Positions 56,570 to 64,000 of a stretch of 64,000 bases of DNA are shown here, piece after piece; the stretch's first letter is position 1; each line of letters opens with the position of its first letter. Below the pieces are notes generated by a model. The model was not told where the DNA came from and searched no databases. It worked only from the letters and a program-made list of their open reading frames with translations. The translations under genes were made by a program, and so were the position numbers. This stretch comes from Hymenochaete sp. R1 (taxonomy: Eukaryota > Basidiomycota > Agaricomycetes > Hymenochaetales > Hymenochaetaceae): positions 39,168-103,167 of the forward strand of contig JAFREE010000088.1 in NCBI GenBank assembly GCA_019400425.1, read 5' to 3'.

Positions 56570-59393
56570 ATGAGCTCAAACCAACGCCCTACCCTCTACT
56601 TAGCCCCCTCGGTGTCGACGACCAAGTAAGTTGGCTGTTCCAGCTTTTGAAAATAATGTATCGTTTGTGTCTGACTTTGTATGCGATCATCTTCGTCAAC
56701 GTCCGCAGAGTGGTCACCACAACGACCACTACAACCACTTACGCTCCCATACCTTTGCCAGCCTTACCTGTACCGTCGTCTCCGAAGGATGCAAAACTAT
56801 ACCCGCTTCTGAATACTCCATTCCCGTCTTCGCTGCGCCGGTTTCCTATAACATTTCCCGGAGGTACACGTGCCACATTTCGTGATGGTGATGACGGCGA
56901 CGAGGACATGCAGGATGAGGGCGATCACCTCAAAGGCCCTGGGTGGAGACTTGTCAGGCATGACGAGGGCGTTGACGAGGGCAGGACCGTGGGGTTACAG
57001 GAGGCAATAGAACGCTTCGGCAAGAAACGCTCTCATAACAATGATATCGTCATGCACGGTGTCGAGGAGGTCATGAATAGCCCGCCACCACGGAAAAAGC
57101 CAAGAGGGACGCATCCTGGTACACTTCAGATCAATTCTTCCGCAGCAGCTCCTCCTTCGCCGTTGCCTTCGCCTACCGGCTCACCTCAGCCTCAGAATAT
57201 TTGGCCTTCCGCTCCGCCCAGCGGGGCGTCTTCTCCTCAGCCCCAAGCGCCTTTTCAACCGGATACAGCTTTATCAACCTTGTTGACATTACCATCTCTC
57301 CTCACTCATTTCAGTTCATTGCCTCCAGCTCTCCAGTCTCATGTCCTTCTCACATTCCTCCGGCATTCGCCTTTACCTGTGCTTCGCACAATCCAGTCTG
57401 TCCTCGCCCCCACCCTTGCTCGCGATTTCATCACGCTTTTGCCGCGCGAGCTCGTCTCACACATCCTCAGCTACTTGACATTTGCGGATCTTGCCCGTGC
57501 CTCGCGCGTATCAAAAGCATGGAGAAACATCATTGACTCCGATCCCATCCTTTGGCAGGATCTGATGAAGAGTACTCGAATATGGTTTGGTGGTGAGAGC
57601 GAGTACTTATTCATGAAACACATCACAAATAGAAGGAAGAAGGCCGGTCTGCCGGCGCCGAACTCTTTACCTTCCCCGCATCCTTACAAGACCCTCTTCA
57701 AATCCCGACACTTGACGCGGAGCTCATGGATGTATAATAACAACCCGAAACGCTTAACCTTCGCTGCCCATGGCAATCATGTCGTCACATGCCTAATATT
57801 CTCGCACGGCCGGATTATTTCAGCTTCCGACGACAACTCGATTCACGTTTACTCGCCAATTACTGGCCAGTTGGTGCGATCGCTCGAAGGTCATCACGGC
57901 GGCGTGTGGGCTCTTGCGGCGACTAAGGACACACTAGTGTCAGGTTCGACTGACCGCACTGTGCGGATATGGGATCTTACAACTGGTCGGTGCACTCATG
58001 TGTTTGGTGGCCACACAAGCACCGTGCGATGTCTCTCGATCGTCAAACCTGAAGTTATCGAATGGACAGATCATGTGGGGATCACTCGCCGTGAGAAATG
58101 GCCCAAACGACCTCTGATTGTGACAGGGAGTCGTGATCATTCCTTGCGTGTCTGGACGCTCCCCAAACCAGGTGAAGGAGAGTACAGGTGCTTTGGTGCG
58201 GACGATGCGGATGGTGACCCTTCTGACGTAAGCTTACTTCTCTAAAAATGTATAACATGTAACTGATAATCTCCCAGGAGGACGCGGAAGAAAATCCGTA
58301 CCACAAGCTGCTCCTTGAAGGTCACGCCCATGCCGTGCGAGCTCTTGCAGCGCGTGGTCGTACTCTGATTTCTGGAAGTTACGACAGCACTGTAAGAGTT
58401 TGGGATATTATATCTGGGCAGCCTAAATGGGTTTTGGTCGGCCACACTCAAAAAGGTTCGCTATGATGCACTCTTTCCCCTCTGCTGTGCGCGGCTAATC
58501 AAAGTTCAATAATAGTATATTCCGTTGTCCTTGATTCTGTGCGGAATCAAGCTTGCTCCGGTTCGATGGACGGTACTGTTCGCGTCTGGAATTTGGATAC
58601 GGGCGGATGCGTCCACACGCTTGCCGGCCATACATCTCTTGTTGGCTTGCTAGGGATCTCACCATCGCATCTGGTATCTGCTGCCGCCGATTCAAGTTTA
58701 CGAGTGTGGGATCCAGAGACCGGCGAATTGAAGCACACTCTCCAGGCGCATACAGGTGCTATCACCTGCTTCCAGCATGATGAATTCAAAGTGTTGAGTG
58801 GTTCGGATGGCACTCTGAAGATGTGGGATATGCGGGATGGCTCTTTCGTTCGCGATCTCTTAACAGGTATCAATGGCGTGTGGCAGGTGGTGTTTGAAGG
58901 GAGGTGGTGTGTTGCGGCGAGCAACAGGGCAGAAGCTACTGTCCTCGATGTCTGGGACTTTGCAAAGAAGGAATATGACGATGAATGGATTGGAGAGCCA
59001 GCTTCGGGGCTTTACGATGATAGCTCAGAGGAAGAAGATGAAGGAGAGGATGATGACCACGAGCAAGCCGATGCCGATGCGATGGATCAAGATCTCGAGA
59101 TTCTTCCCTCACCAGACCTGGGCGGTGAGATGGCTGACGACCTCGACACTGAGGATGCCAGCATGCCTATCGGTGCATTCGCAGGCAGTTTCGAGACGCC
59201 GCATCGCGAAGAAAGGATAGCGGCGGTCATCGACGAACAGGCTACCGAAAAAGCAATTCAAGAGCCGTTGGTTCCATCCGCACACCGATTGTCTGGCGAA
59301 GTCCCAGAACCTGGTCCTTCACTACCTCGACATATCCCCACAAGCGAGGAGACACCTACGAGACCGCGCATACGAAACGTCCGAAGACGTTAA
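56570..59393 (+). CDS. CDC4: F-box/WD40 substrate receptor of SCF (Cdc4/Fbw7)
   Basis: Cdc4 recruits phosphorylated substrates such as Cdk inhibitors to the SCF ubiquitin ligase. Four exons (56570-56625, 56709-58227, 58278-58455, 58516-59393) give exactly 876 residues. The N-terminus MSSNQRPTLYLAPSVSTTK is followed by a run of eight threonines and disorder. The F-box is LLPRELVSHILSYLTFADLA then RASRVSKAWRNIIDSDPILW. After a helical linker (TNRRKKAGLPAPNSLPSPHP) come eight WD-type blades: HGNHVVTCLIFSHGRIISAS; GHHGGVWALAATKDTLVSGS; GHTSTVRCLSIV … TGSRDHSLRVW; GHAHAVRALAARGRTLISGS; the 58516 exon blade QACSGSMDGTVRVWNLDTGG; GHTSLVGLLGISPSHLVSAA; AHTGAITCFQHDEFKVLSGS; NGVWQVVFEGRWCVAAS. The acidic tail (EEDEGEDDDHEQADADAMDQ) and basic end (RPRIRNVRRR) are unordered. 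Confidence 0.95.
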
Positions 59394-60098
59394 AAGAGTT
59401 TCCTTTATTTATTTTCTTCATCTCGCGGACTTTGCTCCCATTCCATTCCTCACGTTTTCCATACCCCCTGCACTCATCGTCGCGTTATGATGTGAAATGA
59501 TGTATTGTCAAACCGCATTGACATCGGATTTATTCATATGTAGTAAAAAGAGCCTTTTGAGCACTGTCGGTTTTTGTCTACTTCGGCCTTGGACGTTTCG
59601 GGCTTTCAAGTAGTATTATGAAATAGAAAGTCATCCTTCTTACGAAACACTTCTCGAGTATGAGCGTTGCTTCTTCCTAAACATTGAATACGCGATAAGC
59701 AAGGACGGATCATCACTATCGCGTTACACTTCGTTGCTTGGCACGATTGCGTATATGCTCCGAATGTATGGGTTTCTTCCAGAGTTACCATTGGATCGGA
59801 ATAGCATTTCAAACCAATCTGCATGGGCTTCGGACTCCACGTGGGTCTAACAGAAAGAATCCTACCATAGACGATACAAAGAACCGTACAACTGAATTCC
59901 CCTCCCGTTTTTTTATCTTCGCGGGCAATTACCACGCGAGCGTGAACTTGCAATGGCCGACTCTTCGGTGATTCAACCCAACATATACGTTATCCACGAA
60001 TGACGAGCGAGCTTCGGAATGCAGTAGTACGGGGGTCGACCATTGTCCATCCAATGTCGTGCTCGACTGCGGTGCGGAGATAAGGCTTGAACCACCAA
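59394..60098. other. Convergent intergenic region, no gene seen
   Basis: This holds the 3' flanks of CDC4 and PPIL1. Frames of up to 115 codons on the minus strand (59606-59953) and 77 on the plus strand resemble nothing. No conserved element was recognised. Confidence 0.5.
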
Positions 60099-61048
60099 TT
60101 ACAGCTCTTTCTGTTCCACGACTCGGCCCTTGTGAATCTTGACGTCCTCGAGTGGCCTATCAGGAACAAGAACGAGTACGGTCCCGATCATGAAATATAA
60201 GTTTTTGTGAATAGGACGGGATGAGATGGGGTGAGAAAACGCAGGTTATGAATCAGACATTCTTTACTCGAGAAACGTAAACACGAAAAGGCTCACGCCT
60301 CTCTGTTATCCGTGGCGACCGCGCCCAGCCGCTGTACGACGCGCATCCCAGAGCTCACGCGTCCGAATATCGTGTGCTTGTTATCGAGGAAGGGCGTCGG
60401 GGCTAGTGTGATGAAGAATTGCGAACCTGAGAGGGACGAATAGAAAGAGTGGGTTTGTTAGAACGCAAAGCTACGCGATGGATAAGGTTGAGAGAAAATT
60501 GGAGCTTCGAAAGGCGGGAATAGAAGTGGGAGGAGCGTCGAAGAGGCACACCGTTTGAGTTTGGGCCTGAGTTGGCCATCGCGAGGATGCCAGCGCCGGT
60601 GAAACGAAGGTCACTGTGGAATTCGTCGTCGCTGGAGCTCCAATTAGAGCGATTTCTCGGACAAGTCATACGTGCTCTCGTGGACATACAACTTTTGACC
60701 GTAGATACTAGTTCCTCCACGTCCAGTTCCTACATACAATCATGCGTCAGTAAGGCGCCGTAAGCAGACACACAGACAAGACTCGTGACGCACCAGTAGG
60801 ATCCCCTCCCTGAATCATAAAATCAGAAATTATTCTATGAAACTTGACGCCGTTGTAATAGCCCCGCTTTGCCAGTTCGAAGAAATTCTTGCAAGTCTTG
60901 AAGGAAAATCAAACAACATTTCCAGGTCAGCAGACGCGGATACAGATTTTTCACGAAAGTCGCGCACTTTTGGAGCATGTTGCCAGTAAAGCTCGAGTCT
61001 GATGTCTCCTAGACTTGTCTCGAAGACGACATCATCGGAGCCGCTCAT
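60099..61048 (-). CDS. Cyclophilin, PPIL1-type peptidyl-prolyl isomerase (spliceosomal)
   Basis: PPIL1 isomerises proline bonds and is a spliceosome component that contacts the SKIP/Prp45 protein. Six exons (61048-60968, 60896-60794, 60729-60690, 60631-60552, 60426-60297, 60156-60099) give exactly 163 residues, the family's usual size. The sequence reads [95 protein letters not shown] and [13 protein letters not shown]. The active-site Arg, Phe, Gln and Trp-equivalent region is preserved (FHRII, QFFIT). The absence of a signal peptide and the short length exclude secretory cyclophilin B. An upstream frame begins only with TTG, so the ATG at 61048 is the start. Confidence 0.94.
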
Positions 61049-61219
61049 CTTGGTCGTTGTCAACCACGCGTAGGGAAGATGTATAAGACTTGAAGTTGCA
61101 TGAGCAATTCTAGCGTCGATCTAACGCACAGCCACAGGAGTACATTCATCAAGAAACTTGCCTGTGAGCGCCCACTGGTCTCTTCACTTGGTCACCATCG
61201 CAATACAAACGACTCTGGG
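61049..61219. promoter_or_regulatory. Shared divergent promoter, PPIL1 / DTD1
   Basis: At 171 bp this is the shortest divergent spacer in the window. The two housekeeping genes must share regulatory DNA. No TATA or repeat is visible. Confidence 0.5.
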
Positions 61220-62114
61220 ATGCGAGCTGTCATACAGCGCGTTGGAAATGCCTCAGTATCAGGTGGTAAACTTCAGGCTCAGAATGACAGTGCATAATCA
61301 TTGACCTATCGTCCCTGCGGTGCAATCTGCCACTAGTGTCAGGCAAGGAAATCTCAAGAATCTCAAGGGGACTCATGGTACTCGTTGGGATTGGACAAGG
61401 TATTCAGTATGATACTCTCTAAATAAGATCCCAACAGACATCTAGTGTATAGACGATACATCCAGCGACATGAAAATCATTGGTGACAAAATGTAGCCGT
61501 TCGGGGTAGCACGCCTGTTTGAAGCCATTCTCTAACATTTTGGTCGTTCAGCTTAAATCTCAAAATTTTCAACAATCCTGAAAACGAAAAGCAGATGTGG
61601 AAAAAGAGCGTGAAAGACATCGAAGGAGAAATCCTCTGTGTTTCACAGTTCACTCTTATCGGTGATACATCGAAAAACAAGCCGGACTTTCATAAAGCTA
61701 TGGTGAGTAATTGGGTCCTAATATCGGGTCGAGGGAATTGACACCTAATCTCAGAAAGGTGGGGAAGCGGAACCTATCTACAAGTCCCTCCTTCAATATC
61801 TTGGAGAGCAATATCAAAAGGAGAGAATAAAAGGTCGGCAAGAATTCCATGGTGGATGTTGCATCCATTTACAATTTAAACAGACGGGGAATTTGGGGCA
61901 ATGATGAACGTGAACCTTACAAACGAGGTGCATAGGGCAATGCTGTTCTTCATGCAATAGAAGATGTCGCTGACTGTTTATTTTAATGGTATAGGGACCC
62001 GTAACATTCACCATAGAGTCTCGGAAGTGTGGATACGACAATACTCCAGACCTAATTATACCGAAGTCAACGAACACACAGAAACTGGAGGCGGCCGAAG
62101 CACTAAGCAGCTGA
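61220..62114 (+). CDS. DTD1: D-aminoacyl-tRNA deacylase (DTD1)
   Basis: DTD removes D-amino acids (and glycine from tRNA-Ala) mischarged on tRNA, a chiral proofreading step in the cytosol. No single frame exceeds 90 codons, so the gene is easily missed. Seven exons (61220-61262, 61343-61399, 61453-61492, 61552-61702, 61755-61833, 61884-61927, 61995-62114) join in frame to exactly 177 residues. The N-terminus MRAVIQRVGNASVSGKEISR continues GLMVLVGIGQDDTSSDMKII. The two hallmark motifs are CVSQFTLIGDTSKNKPDFHK (SQFTL) and NEGPVTFTIESRK (GPVT). Both are intact, so the cross-subunit active site with the Gly-cisPro pair should form. A C-terminal tail of about 30 residues (DLIIPKSTNTQKLEAAEALS) extends beyond the core fold. 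Confidence 0.93.
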
Positions 62115-62601
62115 GAGGCTTCACGAAACTCACGACCCGTAACATGCTTCGATGTGTCAGATTACTCAAGTCGGAGGCTAGATGTTCGCACTTGCGTGTA
62201 AAAAGGCGTTAACGTTAACTGGAATAATAAGATGAAACACTCTTCATGAAAGGTCATCATCCCCGAGGAGTATGAAAAAAATTGTCGAATTGATTCCGAA
62301 GTCAGACATCATCAGAACAAAGACGCACAGAAGATAATTCAGATTGAAGCCAAGCAAACTATGACAGGAGGAGTCAAGTCGATGAAGGAAGGCATCCCAT
62401 CCCGAACTCGGACTGCAGCGCGCGCGGAAAGGTCACGACAGCACCGCTATCAACAAGTCTCCGAGAAGCCTCGACCCTCAGACAACGACAAATGGAACAG
62501 AAAAGAAACCACCTTCACGAAGAAGGGGAATAACAGGAAAAAATTGAGCGGAACTCGGTGACTCGGAAGTCTAACCGCTGAGTATAGGACTCAGGCCGCA
62601 A

Positions 62602-62632
62602 GTGGTATTCTCGAAGAGAGAACGAGCACCAC
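62602..62632. repeat. Inverted repeat G (GTGGT/ACCAC, CTCG/CGAG)
   Basis: GTGGT-att-CTCG at 62602-62613 pairs with CGAG-c-ACCAC at 62623-62632, with a 9-nt loop. It is the weakest of the series. Confidence 0.5.
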
Positions 62633-62744
62633 AAATGACTCGTGAGGAGTGTATCAAAATTCTAAGATAAAGAAAGGCATGTCAGCGAGCGAGGGGCATC
62701 GAGTCGGGGGGGAGAAAAGGGTGAAAGTGGCTTACTAGAAGGTC

Positions 62745-62774
62745 TGAGGGACTAGAATCGCGATCCTAGCCTCA
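62745..62774. repeat. Inverted repeat F, nearly loopless
   Basis: The left arm TGAGGgaCTAGaATCG meets the right arm CGATcCTAGcCTCA directly. Thirteen pairs form, with one 2-nt bulge and one mismatch. Without a loop it behaves as a near-perfect palindrome in DNA. Confidence 0.65.
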
Positions 62775-62924
62775 AACTATTCATATCGCATCGCATACAA
62801 CAAACTACTCCGTAAACTCTCGCGTTCTCTCGACTAAATCCTGATTCCAATGGCGTCTCATCAATATCTAAAACCTTCGAGCGAATCATCGGACTAATTT
62901 GCAGAGCTTCGTCATATGACTTCA

Positions 62925-62975
62925 TCTCTTCTCATCCCCAATGAACACATTAACGTGTTCATCATTGAGAAGAGA
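62925..62975. repeat. Inverted repeat A (10 + 8 bp)
   Basis: TCTCTTCTCA (62925-62934) pairs perfectly with TGAGAAGAGA (62966-62975). Inside it, ATGAACAC (62941-62948) pairs with GTGTTCAT (62955-62962) around a 6-nt loop. Confidence 0.75.
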
Positions 62976-63017
62976 CTACTACTCATATGCACTATTGAGG
63001 AAATGGTTCCGACTCGT

Positions 63018-63058
63018 GTCTCCTCACTGATTTGATCGACCGATCAAACCTCAGAGAC
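63018..63058. repeat. Inverted repeat B (TTTGATCG/CGATCAAA core)
   Basis: TTTGATCG (63031-63038) and CGATCAAA (63041-63048) are separated by 2 nt. Outer pairs CTGA/TCAG and GTCTC/GAGAC extend it with small bulges. Confidence 0.7.
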
Positions 63059-63115
63059 TGGCATCGCGAACGCATGGGAATACTTGATTCATCTCACGAC
63101 TCGGATTTTCTTGAC

Positions 63116-63143
63116 GTGGTACCGGTGGTTGCTGAGGTACCAC
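63116..63143. repeat. Inverted repeat C (GTGGTACC/GGTACCAC)
   Basis: The 8-bp arms at 63116-63123 and 63136-63143 enclose a 12-nt loop. The right arm belongs to a TTGCTGAGGTACCA 14-mer that recurs in repeat E. Confidence 0.7.
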
Positions 63144-63175
63144 TCACCAATATCTTCAAATGAGCAATCTAAAAA

Positions 63176-63215
63176 GGAGGTTGACGTCTATGCATGTCCA
63201 CATAGGTCAACCTCC
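63176..63215. repeat. Inverted repeat D (15 bp with one bulge)
   Basis: GGAGGTTGAC (63176-63185) pairs with GTCAACCTCC (63206-63215). CTATG (63188-63192) pairs with CATAG (63201-63205), with a 2-nt bulge and an 8-nt loop. Confidence 0.8.
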
Positions 63216-63265
63216 CATCAGGTCCTGAACTCGGTTTAATGGATTGACGGTTTCGCTTCTTTACT

Positions 63266-63315
63266 GGTAGAGGATCGAACGGTACCTTGAACTTGCTGAG
63301 GTACCATCCTCTACC
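63266..63315. repeat. Inverted repeat E (17 bp with one bulge)
   Basis: GGTAGAGGAT (63266-63275) pairs with ATCCTCTACC (63306-63315). Inside, GGTACCT (63281-63287) pairs with AGGTACC (63299-63305), with a 5-nt bulge and an 11-nt loop. This is the strongest of the set. Confidence 0.8.
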
Positions 63316-63790
63316 GACTTCATCCTTCATCTTAATAGAGCATCTGGGTATCAAGTCAGTACAGGCGCAATTATACTTATCAATGGATGACTGAACTCAC
63401 CTTATAAATGGATGCGACTGGCCTGTGCCTGTGCGTTGTGGAAGGCCAGCCGCATTCTCCTTCTAGATGCATGGCACGGGCTGGGAGACAACATCGGCCC
63501 GATGGGCGTTAAAGAAACTCTCACTGGTGATATGTTTCACTCAAAAGAATACGGGATGCTTTGCTTATGTGAAGTGTGTCTTGAAGAAAGGCCATTGGAA
63601 GGCTTCATCGTGAAACTCAACTACCTGCCTCACGAAGTCGTCAGCCATGGAGAGTTAGAGTGAGAGCTCACAACGGCTGGAGGAGGGGAGGGAAGAGGAG
63701 GGGGGGACGGTAAACGCAACCGGAGGGTGTTCATGAAGGAAGAAGGAAGGAGAGAAGCATGGGTCCTATCTTTCGATGGATGGCTGTCCC

Positions 63791-63797
63791 TTTTATA
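63791..63797 (-). promoter_or_regulatory. Candidate TATA box on the minus strand
   Basis: The minus strand reads GGTATAAAAGGGACAG. It is followed by a pyrimidine-rich leader (63760-63675) and ATGs at 63732 and 63649 (MADDFVRQ…). It could drive a transcript running into the hairpin-rich region. Confidence 0.35.
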
Positions 63798-64000
63798 CCC
63801 CCAACCAGGCCTGTGAGCCACCAACCACCAACTTTCCAAATAGAGACTGGAATAGACGCCGGTCTGGTTGAATACAAAGGGGCCTAAGACGAATTGGTGA
63901 TCGATAACGGCTAAGGATAAGCAAGCGACGAAATGAAGAGAAAGGCCAGGGACGACGCGACGAACGCGTGGCTCAAAAGGGCAAATAGACAGTCAGGTGA

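Larger units (their letters stand above)
62115..64000. other. Hairpin-rich 1.9 kb without a recognised gene
   Basis: After DTD1 the sequence is compositionally ordinary until about 62600. From there to 63315 a series of strong inverted repeats begins (listed separately). Frames here are short. Two minus-strand stretches share WYLS (63354-63169 and near 63160-63085), reflecting a repeated 14-mer. From 63675 to 63760 the plus strand is purine-rich. TATAAAA lies on the minus strand at 63791-63797, suggesting a minus-strand promoter facing into the region. I recognise no protein family. Confidence 0.4.

Noticed and set aside
63680..63710. G-rich tract as a G-quadruplex switch
   Set aside because: G-runs are present, but the complementary strand reads as an ordinary pyrimidine-rich fungal leader. 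Structure alone is weak evidence.
1..64000. A biosynthetic gene cluster, mating-type locus or mobile-element island
   Set aside because: Cel6A, IDO and the Zn2Cys6 factor are far apart among housekeeping genes. No core synthase, homeodomain or pheromone-receptor gene, transposase or reverse transcriptase was seen.

Overview
The window is nuclear DNA of a filamentous basidiomycete, most likely an Agaricomycete. Nearly every gene is cut by short GT-AG introns of about 40-80 nt. The genes are tightly packed on both strands. The protein set is fungal: a CBM1-GH6 cellobiohydrolase, a PriB-like Zn2Cys6 regulator, an Iml1-type GATOR1 subunit, and basidiomycete-style serine-rich orphan proteins. I saw no rRNA, tRNA, CRISPR array, complete transposon or bacterial-type operon. 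All gene models were spliced by eye from reading frames and GT/AG signals. Where I give a protein length, the exon lengths summed to a multiple of three.

Layout. 0-10 kb: the 3' part of an insulinase-family protease, the Cdk subunit CKS1, an indoleamine 2,3-dioxygenase, and a mitochondrial 3-hydroxyisobutyryl-CoA hydrolase divergent from tubulin chaperone TBCE. 12-20 kb: an SRSF1-like splicing factor, cysteine desulfurase NFS1, cellobiohydrolase Cel6A, and a NECAP-like endocytic protein divergent from the nuclear proteasome phosphatase UBLCP1. 23-31 kb: an Asteroid/XPG-family protein, the NatB catalytic subunit NAA20 and a 559-aa disordered protein. 31-45 kb: Iml1/DEPDC5, phosphatidylglycerophosphate synthase PGS1 divergent from a multi-pass RING ligase, and a nuclear PWWP-like protein. 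45-62 kb: Golgi apyrase YND1, a probable unrecognised spliced gene, a PriB-like transcription factor, BuGZ/ZNF207 divergent from CDC4, and cyclophilin PPIL1 divergent from D-aminoacyl-tRNA deacylase DTD1. 62-64 kb: no recognisable gene, but a dense run of hairpins.

The genes are mostly housekeeping and do not form one pathway. Loose functional groups can be named. Cks1, Cdc4 and BuGZ act in cell-cycle control. NFS1, PGS1 and HIBCH are mitochondrial. The SR protein and PPIL1 belong to splicing. Cel6A is the one clearly lifestyle-related gene (cellulose decay). Five divergent pairs share intergenic spaces of only 171-417 bp, so bidirectional promoters are likely the main local regulatory design.

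Most interesting: (1) at least seven inverted repeats packed into about 0.7 kb downstream of DTD1; (2) a BuGZ GLEBS (Bub3-binding) motif split by an intron whose 3' end offers two acceptors 3 nt apart, one of which would delete a glutamate of the motif; (3) a probable unannotated multi-exon gene at 47.6-48.5 kb; (4) two YWPA-type half-modules in one protein that look like a duplicated or split PWWP domain.
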